A stretch of DNA of 64,000 nucleotides, taken from the NCBI RefSeq assembly GCF_000830005.1, contig NZ_CP010407.1, positions 6,708,001 through 6,772,000 on the forward strand. Reading direction: 5' to 3'. Made by a program: the position numbers and the translations under genes. Shown in pieces: positions 7,966 to 16,603 of the stretch. Numbering within the stretch: the first letter of the stretch is position 1; each line of letters begins with the position of its first letter. This DNA comes from Streptomyces vietnamensis. Lineage in GTDB: Bacteria; Actinomycetota; Actinomycetes; Streptomycetales; Streptomycetaceae. The notes beneath the pieces are model-generated. The model searched no databases, was not told the origin of the DNA, and worked only from the letters and a program-made list of their open reading frames with translations.

Positions 7966-8405
7966 TCGCTTTTCCCGACGACCGCACCCGTTCCGGAGCG
8001 GCGCGCCTCGCCGACCTCTGGTTCCCCGGGAGCGCGCGGTCGCCCCGGATGACCGCGCTGCCCGGTTACGAAGCCCTCCTGAGGCGCGCCCTCCAGGCCG
8101 ATCCGGAGCTGTCCGAGGCCTTCTTCCAGGCCGCCGAGCTGGCCGCCGAGGCCGATGAGCTCACGGCCGACGTGGTCGCGGGCTGGCCGGTGGAGCTCGC
8201 CGAGGCGGCCTTCTACTTCCTCAGCAGCACCTACTACATGGCGCCCGAGGCACGACGGGCGGTCGGCTATCCCGGCCAGGCCCGTACGCCCTCCGCGGAG
8301 GCCACGCCGGACCAGCTGGTCGACGACGCCCTGCTCGCACCCGTGCTCGCGCTCGGCCCGACCTACATCCCCACCCCCAGCACCGACCGAAGGAACAGCA
8401 CATGA
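7962..8405 (+). CDS. Small GMC partner protein, gluconate 2-dehydrogenase subunit 3-like
   Basis: A 147-residue protein read from GTG 7962, overlapping the GMC oxidoreductase stop by 4 bp and the aldehyde dehydrogenase start by 4 bp. This tight packing supports it as a real gene. The second half contains AFYFLSSTYYMAPEARRAVGY, resembling the C-terminal aromatic/GY-G segment of gluconate 2-dehydrogenase subunit 3 proteins, which accompany membrane-linked GMC enzymes. No signal peptide or Tat motif is visible, unlike the classical subunit. It is probably a partner or maturation subunit of the upstream flavoprotein. The assignment rests on position and weak similarity. Confidence 0.65.
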   Translation: MIAFPDDRTRSGAARLADLWFPGSARSPRMTALPGYEALLRRALQADPELSEAFFQAAELAAEADELTADVVAGWPVELAEAAFYFLSSTYYMAPEARRAVGYPGQARTPSAEATPDQLVDDALLAPVLALGPTYIPTPSTDRRNST

Positions 8406-9892
8406 CCCCCGAGCAGATCCTGGCGGATGCGCAGCGGCGCATCGACGGCCTGGCACCGGCCCACCACATCGGCGGAACCTTCGTCGAGAGCACGGGCTCG
8501 GAGACGATCGAGGTGACGAATCCCGGCACCGGCACACGGCTGGGGGCCGCGGTCAGTGGCACCGCGGCCGATGTCGACACCGCGGTCGCGACGGCCCGCA
8601 GGGCGCTGCCCGGCTGGGCACGACTGACACCCGGCGCCCGAGCCGAGCTGCTGTTCCGGTTCGCGGACGCCATCGACGAGCACGCCGAACTGCTGGCAGG
8701 GCTGGAGGCGCTCAACGTCGGCAAGTCCTACGCCTATGCGGCGTACGAGATCCCCCTCATCTCCGACTGCTTCCGGTTCATGGCCGGCGCCGCGCGTACT
8801 GCCCAGGCACCGGCGCCCGGCCAGTACGCCGAGGGCCATCTGTCCTACATCCGGCGCGAACCCGTCGGCGTGATCGGCGCGATCACGCCGTGGAACTTCC
8901 CCCTCCTGATGGCCGCATGGAAGATCGCTCCGATACTCGCGGCGGGCAACACCCTCGTGCTCAAGCCGTCCGTGCTCACCCCCCTCAGCACCCTGATCCT
9001 CGCCGACCTCGCGTCGGGCATCCTGCCGGACGGCGTGCTCAACGTCGTCACGGGCAAAGGCACCACCGTCGGTCATGCGATGAGCCACCACGACGGCATC
9101 GACATGATGGCGCTGACCGGCGGCGTCGGCTCGGGACGGCAGGTCGCGGAAGGCGCGGCGGCCACGGTCAAGCGACTCCACCTCGAACTCGGCGGCAAGG
9201 CACCCGTGGTGGTGTTCCCGGACGCGGACCTGGACCTCCTCGTGTCGACCCTGGTGGCGACCGGATACGGCAACGCGGGCCAGGACTGCGGCGCGGCGAC
9301 GCGGGTGATCTGTCACGAGGACGTGCGGGACCGGCTCCTCGAAGCCCTCGCCACGGCCGCGGGCGAACTCCGCAGCGGAAACGCCGCGTCGGGCGAGGAG
9401 TTCGAGCTCGGCCCCTTGATCAGCGCAGCCCATCGCGACCGCGTCGCCGCCATGGTGGAACGGGCGCGCAAGGACGGCGCCCGGGTCGTCCTCGGCGGCG
9501 AGGTGCCCGAGGGCCCCGGCTTCTTCTACCCGGCGACGATCCTCGCCGACGTCGCCTCCGGTTCGGAGATGTCGCGCGAGGAGGTCTTCGGGCCGGTGAT
9601 CTCGGTGGAGACCTACTCCACCGATGCCGAGGCGCTGGCCAAGGCCAACGACGTCGAGTACGGCCTCGCGGCATCCGTGTGGACCAAGGACCAGGCCCGG
9701 GCCCTTCGCTTCACCGAGGACCTGGCCTTCGGCTCGGTCTGGGTCAACACCCACCTCAACTTCACCAACGAGATGCCGTGGGCCGGTTTCGGGAAGTCCG
9801 GTTACGGCCGCGACAACTCCACGTACGCCCTCGACGACTACACCCGCACCAAGCACGTGATGCTCCCGGTCGGGGAACCGCTCGACGCCTGA
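8402..9892 (+). CDS. NAD(P)-dependent aldehyde dehydrogenase
   Basis: A 496-residue aldehyde dehydrogenase converting an aldehyde to a carboxylic acid. ITPWNFPLLMAAWKIAPIL near residue 160 is the cofactor-binding region. LELGGK carries the general base Glu262, and GQDCGA carries the nucleophile Cys296; the 34-residue spacing is standard. Asn in PWNFP is also in place, so it should be active. Similarity is to the betaine/aminobutyraldehyde dehydrogenase group. It completes a three-gene overlapping operon (GMC oxidoreductase, partner, aldehyde dehydrogenase) under the TetR operator, so it may take the aldehyde made by the GMC enzyme to the acid used by a nearby CoA ligase. Confidence 0.9.
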   Translation: MTPEQILADAQRRIDGLAPAHHIGGTFVESTGSETIEVTNPGTGTRLGAAVSGTAADVDTAVATARRALPGWARLTPGARAELLFRFADAIDEHAELLAGLEALNVGKSYAYAAYEIPLISDCFRFMAGAARTAQAPAPGQYAEGHLSYIRREPVGVIGAITPWNFPLLMAAWKIAPILAAGNTLVLKPSVLTPLSTLILADLASGILPDGVLNVVTGKGTTVGHAMSHHDGIDMMALTGGVGSGRQVAEGAAATVKRLHLELGGKAPVVVFPDADLDLLVSTLVATGYGNAGQDCGAATRVICHEDVRDRLLEALATAAGELRSGNAASGEEFELGPLISAAHRDRVAAMVERARKDGARVVLGGEVPEGPGFFYPATILADVASGSEMSREEVFGPVISVETYSTDAEALAKANDVEYGLAASVWTKDQARALRFTEDLAFGSVWVNTHLNFTNEMPWAGFGKSGYGRDNSTYALDDYTRTKHVMLPVGEPLDA

Positions 9893-9910
9893 TCACGGCG
9901 CTCACGGGGG

Positions 9911-9963
9911 CCTGGTGCACTCTGCACCAGGCCCCGCTCCAGAACACCACGGATGTGCGTGGC
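9911..9963 (+). promoter_or_regulatory. Palindromic promoter module of the monooxygenase operon (copy 2)
   Basis: GGTGCA-CTC-TGCACC (9914-9928) is extended by a further CCT/AGG pair on each side to a 9-bp perfect stem. TGTGCGTGGC follows at 9954-9963, 25 bp after the palindrome, and the ATG of the monooxygenase is 78 bp beyond. Boxes and spacing match 5421-5470. The palindrome could also act as a terminator for the preceding operon, but the conserved downstream box argues for an operator. Confidence 0.6.
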
Positions 9964-10041
9964 CTCGGCCGACCGCACTGACACAGCATGACGAAGCGGG
10001 CCGAGGGACCGGCCCGTGCAGAACGAAACGAGGAGTCTTCC

Positions 10042-11595
10042 ATGGCCGGTACCAATGCCCCTCCCGAGTCCGCCGACATCGTCATCATCGGAGCCGGCGT
10101 GTCCGGCGTGGGATCGGCGTGCTACCTGCGCAACGCCTTCCCGGACAAGAAGATCGTCGTCCTCGAAGGACGCGGCCGCATCGGTGGCACCTGGGACCTC
10201 TTCCGCTATCCCGGCGTCCGTTCCGACTCCGAACTCCACACCTACGGATACGAGTTCAAGCCCTGGAGCCATGAGCACGCGATCGCGGACGGGCACCTGA
10301 TCCGCGAGTACATCGAGGAGACCGCCGTCGAGAACCACGTCGACGGCCTGATCCGCTACCACCACCGGGTCGTGTCGGCCGACTGGTCCAGCGCCGAGGG
10401 CGCGTGGACCCTCCAGGTCCAGGTCGCCGTTCCCGGGGAGAATCCGAGAAGCGTGGCGATCAAGACGAATTGGGTGTACGGCGCCACCGGCTACTACCGG
10501 TACGACGAGGGCTACACGCCCCGCTTCGAAGGCCGCGACGACTTCGCCGGCGACATCCTGCACCCGCAGTTCTGGCCCGAGGACTACGACTACGCGGGCA
10601 AGAAGGTCGTGGTGATCGGAAGCGGAGCCACCGCCATCACCATGGTTCCGGCGATGACGACGGGCCCGGGCGCGGCCCGGCACGTCACGATGCTGCAGCG
10701 CACCCCCACCTACGTCATGACGCTCCCGCGTGTGGACAAGGTGGCCAAGTTCCTCTACCGAAGCCTCGGCCTGGAGCGCGGATACGCCGCCACCCGGCTC
10801 AAGAACGTGTGGCGGGACCTCGCCTTCGTTGCGTACATGCTCAAGTTCCCGAACTCGGGGCGCAAGCTGATGCGCAACCTCACCCGGAAGGCGCTGCCCA
10901 AGGGCTACGCCGTCGACACCCACTTCAACCCGCCGTACAAGCCCTGGGAGCAACGGCTCTGTATGACGCCCGACGGCGACTTCTTCGAGGCGATCACCGA
11001 GGGCAGGGCCAGCGTCGTGACCGACAGGATCGAACGCTTCACCAGGAACGGCATCCTGCTGACCTCGGGCCGGGAGATTCCCGCGGACGTGATCGTCACC
11101 GCCACCGGGCTCAACCTGCGCATGTTCGGCGGGATCCCGCAGACGGTCGACGGGCAGGAACTCACCATCGGCGACTGCGTCACCTACCGCGGAATGCTGC
11201 TGTCCGGCCTGCCGAACTGGTCCTTCGCCTTCGGATACACGAAGTACTCGTCGTGGACCCTCAAGGTCGGTCTGACCGCACAGTACGTCATCGAGCTGAT
11301 CCGGCACATGGACGCCCACGGCTACAACAAGGTGCTGCCGGTGGCCGAGCCGGGGATGGCGACCGAGCCGCTCCTCGACCTCAACGCGGGCTACGTGATG
11401 CGCAACGCGGACACCCTGCCCAAGCAGGGTGCCGAGCTGCCGTGGCGGATGCTCACGTCGTATCAGGCAGACAAGAGGCTCCTCAAGGGTCCCGTCCGTG
11501 ACCACCACCTGCGGTTCAGCCACGGCGGCGACCAGCAGGGCCGTGGACGGGCGACGGCCGCCACTCCCTCCGCGGGCAAGGAGAACGCGCGATGA
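10042..11595 (+). CDS. Flavin-dependent Baeyer-Villiger monooxygenase
   Basis: A 517-residue class B flavoprotein monooxygenase that inserts oxygen next to a ketone, giving an ester or lactone, using FAD and NADPH. GAGVSG at residues 17-22 is the FAD Rossmann motif, and IGSGATAI near 195 is the NADPH motif. Between them, residues about 168-179 read FAGDILHPQFWP, the FxGxxxHxxxW fingerprint that separates Baeyer-Villiger enzymes from other flavin monooxygenases. It resembles the EthA group. I chose ATG 10042 (GAGGAG in front); an upstream ATG at 9988 lacks a ribosome site. The next gene, an esterase, overlaps by 4 bp, the usual pairing for hydrolysing the product. Confidence 0.9.
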   Translation: MAGTNAPPESADIVIIGAGVSGVGSACYLRNAFPDKKIVVLEGRGRIGGTWDLFRYPGVRSDSELHTYGYEFKPWSHEHAIADGHLIREYIEETAVENHVDGLIRYHHRVVSADWSSAEGAWTLQVQVAVPGENPRSVAIKTNWVYGATGYYRYDEGYTPRFEGRDDFAGDILHPQFWPEDYDYAGKKVVVIGSGATAITMVPAMTTGPGAARHVTMLQRTPTYVMTLPRVDKVAKFLYRSLGLERGYAATRLKNVWRDLAFVAYMLKFPNSGRKLMRNLTRKALPKGYAVDTHFNPPYKPWEQRLCMTPDGDFFEAITEGRASVVTDRIERFTRNGILLTSGREIPADVIVTATGLNLRMFGGIPQTVDGQELTIGDCVTYRGMLLSGLPNWSFAFGYTKYSSWTLKVGLTAQYVIELIRHMDAHGYNKVLPVAEPGMATEPLLDLNAGYVMRNADTLPKQGAELPWRMLTSYQADKRLLKGPVRDHHLRFSHGGDQQGRGRATAATPSAGKENAR

Positions 11596-12635
11596 GCACC
11601 TCACCCGCCGCGACCGGTCTCTCGGTCGGGGAGTGGATACAGCGACAGCTCGGGATCGGGATGGGCCGGCTCCCCGCATCACTGCTGAAGCGCCTGGTCG
11701 ACGTGCCCGTGAACGCGGACGGCGAGCAGATGGCCCCCGAGATCGCGATGCTCATGTCCGCCGTCGCGAAGGCTCCCGACTTCAGTGACCTCAGCCCCGC
11801 CGAGGCACGTGCCGCCGAGCTGAAGGACACCAGGATCTACGGCGAACGGCCCCTGCCGATGGGACACGTGGAGGAGCTCGAGCTGCCAGGAGGCCTCGCC
11901 GCGACCCGGTACCGGGCCGGCACCTCCTCCGCAGGGCTCGTGGTGTACTTCCACGGAGGCGGGTTCGTCCTCAGCAACCGGGCCGTCTACGACGCACCCT
12001 TGCGGTTCCTCGCCCACCACTCGGGCATGGACGTCCTTTCCGTCGAGTACCGCCTCGCGCCGGAGAACCCGTACCCCGCACCGCACGACGACGCGATGGT
12101 CGCCTGGGAGTACGCCCTGACCCACGCCGCCCGATGGGGCATCCCGCTCGACCGCATCGCCGTCGCGGGCGACAGCGCGGGAGCGAACATCGCCGCGGTC
12201 CTCACCCAGAGGCTGCGCGGTCATGAGCGGCAGCCCGCGCTCCAGGCGCTCATCTACCCGGTCACCGACCTGGCCGGTTCCCGGCCCTCGCACCGGGAAT
12301 TCGCGGACTCGCCGGCCCTGACCGCCAAGCAGATCGCATGGTTCCTCGACCAGTACGCACCGCCGGGCGTCGACCGCACCGACCCGCACGTATCGCCCCT
12401 GCTCGCCGACGACCTGACCGGCCTGCCGCCGGCTCTCGTGACGGTCGCGGGCTTCGACCCGCTCCGCGACGACGGCCTGGCCTACGCCGCCAGGCTGACC
12501 GAAAGCGGTGTCCCCATGGCGCTGATCAGGGAGCCGGGGCTCGTGCACGGTTACCTCACGCTCACCGCGCTCAGCACGACGAGCCGGGACGCGGTCAAGC
12601 GCATCGCGTGGGCCATCGTGCGGGCGATGGCCTGA
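11592..12635 (+). CDS. Alpha/beta hydrolase, HSL-type esterase
   Basis: A 347-residue esterase of the hormone-sensitive-lipase family. HGGGF at residue 121 onward forms the oxyanion hole, GDSAG carries the nucleophile Ser195, and the triad is completed by Asp289 (GFDPLRDD) and His319 (LVHGY). It overlaps the Baeyer-Villiger monooxygenase by 4 bp. The inferred role is hydrolysis of the ester or lactone made by that enzyme into an alcohol or hydroxy acid. No signal peptide is seen, so it should be cytoplasmic. Specificity beyond short or medium acyl esters cannot be judged. Confidence 0.88.
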   Translation: MSTSPAATGLSVGEWIQRQLGIGMGRLPASLLKRLVDVPVNADGEQMAPEIAMLMSAVAKAPDFSDLSPAEARAAELKDTRIYGERPLPMGHVEELELPGGLAATRYRAGTSSAGLVVYFHGGGFVLSNRAVYDAPLRFLAHHSGMDVLSVEYRLAPENPYPAPHDDAMVAWEYALTHAARWGIPLDRIAVAGDSAGANIAAVLTQRLRGHERQPALQALIYPVTDLAGSRPSHREFADSPALTAKQIAWFLDQYAPPGVDRTDPHVSPLLADDLTGLPPALVTVAGFDPLRDDGLAYAARLTESGVPMALIREPGLVHGYLTLTALSTTSRDAVKRIAWAIVRAMA

Positions 12636-12716
12636 ACCCACCGCCCAGCTCCGGGCCGGGCGACGGCACCGCCCCCGACGTTCGGCCCGGCCACCACATA
12701 GCAGGCAGGAGCCGCC

Positions 12717-14264
12717 ATGCTGAACCTCTCCGTCCTCCTCGAGGACTCCGCCCGGAACCACCCGGACAGGAACGCGCTGGTGCTGGACGAGCACCACATG
12801 ACGTACGCGGAAGTCGACGTCGCAGCCAACCAAGTGGCGAACCTCCTGGTCGAACGCGGCATCAAGCGGGGCGACAGGATAGCCCTGAGCTGCACGAACC
12901 GCCCGGAGTTCGCCGTCGTCTACTACGGCGTCCTCAAGGCGGGAGCGGTCGTCGTACCGCTGAACGTCCTGCTCAAGCAGCGTGAGATCGCCTACCACCT
13001 CGCGGACGCCGGCGCGATCGCCTACTTCTGCTTCGAGGGAACGGAGGAGCTTCCGATCGGGCACGAGGGCCTTCGGGCGTTCCACGACCTGGACTCCGTC
13101 GACCACTTCTTCCTGATCACCTCCGACCCGGACGCGCCCGCCCCGACCGAGGGTGTCGAGACGCTGAGCGCCGCCCTCGCGGGCCAACCGCGGACGTTCG
13201 AGTCCGTGGCCACCGAGGCGACCGACACCGCGGTCATCCTCTACACCTCCGGTACGACAGGTCAGGCGAAGGGCGCCGAACTGTCGCACGCGAACACGAT
13301 GTTCAACGTGCTGACCGTCAACCGGATGCTCCATAACCGGCCGGCCACCGACAGCCACGTGGTGTGCCTGCCGCTGTTCCACACCTTCGGTGCCACCGTG
13401 CAGATGCACGCCGGCTTCTCGACCGCGGCCACGCTCCACCTGGTGCCCCGCTTCGACCCGGCCCGCGTCGTCCAGCTGATGGCCGAGGAAGAGATCACCT
13501 TCTTCGCGGGCGTGCCCACGATGTGGTGGGGGCTGTTGCGAGAACTCACCGAAGACATCGATGTCGCCCGCATCGCCGGGAACCTGCGCATCGGAATGTC
13601 CGGTGGAGCCTCTCTGCCGGTCGAGATCCTCAAAGAGGTCGACGACCGTCTCGGTGTGAGGATCATCGAGGGCTACGGGCTGTCCGAGACCTCGCCGCTC
13701 GCGACCATCGGCGACCCGGACGCCCCGCCGCGACCCGGCTCTATCGGCCGGCCGATCTGGGGCGTCGAGCTGAAGCTGCTCGGCCGGGACGGGAGCGAGG
13801 TCACACGTCCGGGCGAGATCGGAGAGATCGCCGTCCGGGGGCACAACGTGATGAAGGGGTACCACGGGCGGCCCGAGGCGACTGCGGAAGCCCTTCGCGA
13901 TGGATGGCTGCACACCGGTGACCTCGCCCGTAGGGACGAGGACGGCTGGTACTACATCGTCGACCGGTCCAAGGACATGATCATCCGGGGCGGCTTCAAC
14001 GTGTACCCACGGGAGGTCGAGGAGGTCCTGATGACCCACCCGGCAGTCTCGCTCGCGGCCGTCGTCGGCGTTCCGCACGAGAGCCACGGCGAAGAGGTCA
14101 AGGCGTTCGTGATCCTCCACGGAGGCGTCGAGGTGACGCCGACCGAGCTCGTGGAGTGGAGCAGGGAGCAGATGGCCGGCTACAAGTACCCGCGGATCGT
14201 GGAGGTCGTCGACTCCCTTCCGACGACCGCCACCGGCAAGATCCTCAAGCGGGAGCTGCGATGA
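12717..14264 (+). CDS. Acyl-CoA ligase, long-chain FadD-like
   Basis: A 515-residue ANL-family enzyme forming acyl-CoA from a free acid, ATP and CoA. ILYTSGTTGQAKGAELS is near residues 173-189, GYGLSETSP near 319, HTGDLARRDEDGWYYIVDR near 397, and the C-terminal TATGKILKREL holds the catalytic lysine. CAGGAG precedes the ATG. The 81-bp gap after the esterase lacks an obvious terminator, so it is probably in the same transcript. It would trap the acid released by the monooxygenase/esterase steps as a CoA ester. It ends with a 4-bp overlap with the dehydrogenase gene. Confidence 0.88.
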   Translation: MLNLSVLLEDSARNHPDRNALVLDEHHMTYAEVDVAANQVANLLVERGIKRGDRIALSCTNRPEFAVVYYGVLKAGAVVVPLNVLLKQREIAYHLADAGAIAYFCFEGTEELPIGHEGLRAFHDLDSVDHFFLITSDPDAPAPTEGVETLSAALAGQPRTFESVATEATDTAVILYTSGTTGQAKGAELSHANTMFNVLTVNRMLHNRPATDSHVVCLPLFHTFGATVQMHAGFSTAATLHLVPRFDPARVVQLMAEEEITFFAGVPTMWWGLLRELTEDIDVARIAGNLRIGMSGGASLPVEILKEVDDRLGVRIIEGYGLSETSPLATIGDPDAPPRPGSIGRPIWGVELKLLGRDGSEVTRPGEIGEIAVRGHNVMKGYHGRPEATAEALRDGWLHTGDLARRDEDGWYYIVDRSKDMIIRGGFNVYPREVEEVLMTHPAVSLAAVVGVPHESHGEEVKAFVILHGGVEVTPTELVEWSREQMAGYKYPRIVEVVDSLPTTATGKILKRELR

Positions 14265-15124
14265 AGCGCGCGCCCAGGTACGACGTCGCCGTACTCGGCT
14301 GCGGGTTGATGGGATCGGCACTGGCACGGCGGTTCGCCTCCAGTGGCCTCGCCGTGACGGCCTGGAACCGTACGCCGCGCGGGGCCGAGGCGCTCGCCGC
14401 CGACGGCGTCAGGCCGTCCGCGACTGTCGGAGAGGCGGTGGGAGAGGCCGGATTGGTGGTCGTCTGCATGTCGGACGTCGAGGCGGCCCGACACGCACTT
14501 GCATCGGTGCCGAGCCTGGTGGGTGTGACGGTCGTCAACCTCAGTGACGGAACCCGCGACGATGCCGAGGAGCTGGCGCGCCGGCTCGGCGAGCAGGGCG
14601 CCTTGTGCCTTGACGGGGCGACCTTCTGCTATCCCGAGCAGATCGGCGAGCAGAGTGCGCTGCTGGTCTTCTCCGGCTCCTCCCGGGCCTGGACGGAGCA
14701 CGAGTCCACCCTCATGCTGCTGGGTGGGCGTGCGCGGCACGTGTCCGAGGACATCACGGGCGCGAAGGCGTTGTATCTGGGAAGCGGCGCCTTCTTCCTG
14801 ACCGCGCTCACCGGTTTCGTCGAGTCGACGGCCTGTCTGCTGCGGCGCGGTCACACGCTCGAGGAGATCCGGGAAACCACGCTGTACGGCCTCGAACTGC
14901 TGGGGCACGCCACACAGGCGGTGGCCTCCTCGATCGCGTCCGGACGCCACGAAACGGACCAGGCAACCGTCCACGTCTTCGCCGATGGAGCCCGAAAGGT
15001 CCTCGCAGAGCTGGAGAGTGCCGGCATCGACTCGTCGGTGATGGCAGCGGTGACGGGGAAGCTCGACGCCACGGAGAGTGCCGGCATGGGGCACCTCGGA
15101 TACTCCGCGCAGTCACTGCTCTAG
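14261..15124 (+). CDS. NAD(P)-dependent dehydrogenase, imine reductase / beta-hydroxyacid dehydrogenase-like
   Basis: A 287-residue protein with an N-terminal Rossmann domain, VAVLGCGLMGSALARRFASS, followed by WNRTPRGAEAL. WNRT after the second strand suggests NADP preference. The C-terminal helical domain begins around GAKALYLGSGAFFLTAL and is of 6-phosphogluconate-dehydrogenase type. This architecture is shared by 3-hydroxyisobutyrate dehydrogenases and imine reductases; the WNRT motif and GSGAFFLTALTGFVES stretch fit the imine reductase branch better. The typical hydroxyacid-dehydrogenase catalytic Lys in a GxxxKxxxN helix is not clearly present. It is coupled by 4 bp to the ligase. The reaction is uncertain. 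Confidence 0.72.
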   Translation: MKRAPRYDVAVLGCGLMGSALARRFASSGLAVTAWNRTPRGAEALAADGVRPSATVGEAVGEAGLVVVCMSDVEAARHALASVPSLVGVTVVNLSDGTRDDAEELARRLGEQGALCLDGATFCYPEQIGEQSALLVFSGSSRAWTEHESTLMLLGGRARHVSEDITGAKALYLGSGAFFLTALTGFVESTACLLRRGHTLEEIRETTLYGLELLGHATQAVASSIASGRHETDQATVHVFADGARKVLAELESAGIDSSVMAAVTGKLDATESAGMGHLGYSAQSLL

Positions 15125-15148
15125 GGGGCGAGGCGGGTCGCGCCGCCG

Positions 15149-16378
15149 TCACTCGTTTCCCTGTAGCTCGACCAGTGCCAGCGCCGCGTCGACGGCGGCA
15201 GGGTTGTCCGCGAGCGGGCGCGGAAGCAGTTCGTCCACCCGGTCGAGGCGGCGGTCGATCGTGTTGCGGTGCGCGAACAACCGGTCGGCCGCCTTGGAGG
15301 TGTTGAACTGCTCGGCGATGAAGACGCGAGCGGTCTCGCGCAACACCCGCTCGGCGGTCGCCAGCCCGCCGAGCGTGTCCGTGACGAACTCCCGCGCCTC
15401 GGTGAGGTCCTTCGTGAGCAGCGAGATGAGCTGCACGTCCTCGAATCGGACGGCTCGGCACTCGGACCGGAGACGTGTGAGCAGCCCCTGGGCCGCGGCT
15501 GCGTCGAGGTGACTGCGGCGAAAGCCGTGCACATCGCGCGCGGGGCGCCCTAGCGCGATCCGCACACCCGGAAGATCTGTCGTGATCCGGTCAAGACTTG
15601 CTTGGGGAGGCGAGGAACTCACCGGCATCCACACCCAGAGCGTCGCCGCCCCTGCGACGAGGGTCAGGCGGCGCCCGGCACCTGCTGCGCGCATCACCCG
15701 TTCGGCGGCCTCCTCGAGGCCGGCGACCTGGTCGTGAGAGTCGCCCCAGATGATCGCGGCCAAGTGGTGCCCGGTGAGGGCGTAGCTGAGCTGGGCCTCA
15801 GCCCGCGGACGCGTGATCGGCGCGCCTCGGAGCAGCAACTGGACGGTTGCCAGCCGTTCCCTCTCGGGTCTCTCGGCGAGCTCGGTCCGCGCCTCTTCGA
15901 TGTACGACGCGACGGCAGCCATCGAGTCGTCGATGAAGGTGGCCAGGGAGTTGCCCGACACCTCGACGAGCTCGCGCAGCTCGTCCTTGTCGTCGGTGGT
16001 GTCGAAACAGAACCGCAGCCACTCCGACCAGCCGACTCGCTGGGCAGCTCGCCATGCCTCGACGTCGTTCACGTCCAATCCGCGAAGCGCGAGGTCGCGC
16101 GCGTAGTGCCTGGAGTCGGGGATCATCTTCGGCTCGACCCTGCAGCCGGGATCGTCGATGTTGGCGACGAGCCAGTGGGCCAGGGTGGAGGCCGTGAAGA
16201 CCTGGTCCGTCCTGGCCAGGACGGGGTCCTCGGCGAGGGCGCCCTCGCGCAGGCTCCGCTGGCCCGCGGCCCACATCTCATGAGCGATCTCCACCGAGCG
16301 CTCCTGCATCCTGGTCGCTGCGGTACGGAAAAGCTCGCGCACCCGTTGCTGCCGCTGCTCGTCCTCCGCGTTCACCAC
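15149..16378 (-). CDS. PucR/CdaR-type transcriptional regulator
   Basis: A 409-residue protein. The last about 60 residues, AEQFNTSKAADRLFAHRNTIDRRLDRVDEL, are the PucR C-terminal helix-turn-helix (HTH_30), with the RNTI/xRLxR recognition pattern. The N-terminal half is a helical sensor with no clear catalytic motif, and the middle resembles a degenerate GGDEF-like CdaR domain. Two adjacent GTG codons (16378 and 16375) follow GGGAGG; either may start. The gene is convergent with the dehydrogenase and divergent from the SnoaL-like gene. A GTGCA-N3-TGCAC palindrome lies in the divergent gap, so it is my candidate for the protein recognising that motif. It is probably an activator. Confidence 0.82.
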   Translation of the reverse strand: MVNAEDEQRQQRVRELFRTAATRMQERSVEIAHEMWAAGQRSLREGALAEDPVLARTDQVFTASTLAHWLVANIDDPGCRVEPKMIPDSRHYARDLALRGLDVNDVEAWRAAQRVGWSEWLRFCFDTTDDKDELRELVEVSGNSLATFIDDSMAAVASYIEEARTELAERPERERLATVQLLLRGAPITRPRAEAQLSYALTGHHLAAIIWGDSHDQVAGLEEAAERVMRAAGAGRRLTLVAGAATLWVWMPVSSSPPQASLDRITTDLPGVRIALGRPARDVHGFRRSHLDAAAAQGLLTRLRSECRAVRFEDVQLISLLTKDLTEAREFVTDTLGGLATAERVLRETARVFIAEQFNTSKAADRLFAHRNTIDRRLDRVDELLPRPLADNPAAVDAALALVELQGNE

Positions 16379-16456
16379 TGCCTCCCAAACGTTCGCCGAA
16401 CGACCGGCAAACCCTCTTCGAAGACCAGCCTAGGGGGAGACGTGGCGGCCCTCGCG

Positions 16457-16471
16457 AGTGCAGATTGCACC
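16457..16471. promoter_or_regulatory. Palindromic operator (copy 3)
   Basis: AGTGCA-GAT-TGCACC is the same inverted repeat as at 5421 and 9914 with one mismatched outer base. The downstream box is poorly conserved here: TTGGTGTAGG at 16497-16506, 25 bp on, matches 5 of 10. It lies between the PucR-type regulator and the SnoaL-like gene. Confidence 0.5.
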
Positions 16472-16603
16472 AGGCCGCCGCCCGGTGCGGTGGTGCTTGG
16501 TGTAGGCGGCGGTCTCTTCCGCCGAGCATGGTGTGCCTCACGCTACCCGCTCGGGCGGTCCCACCCCCGGACGGCCCGCACGTCGTGTCCGTGAAGGAGA
16601 AAC

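Noticed and set aside
9911..9931. Simple terminator after the aldehyde dehydrogenase
   Set aside because: The stem is only 9 bp with a 3-nt loop and no U-tract, and the palindrome plus downstream box recurs elsewhere with fixed spacing, so an operator is the better reading.
11679..14327. An 882-codon minus-strand frame
   Set aside because: Antisense to the esterase and acyl-CoA ligase genes; composition is Asp/Arg/Gly/Val noise.
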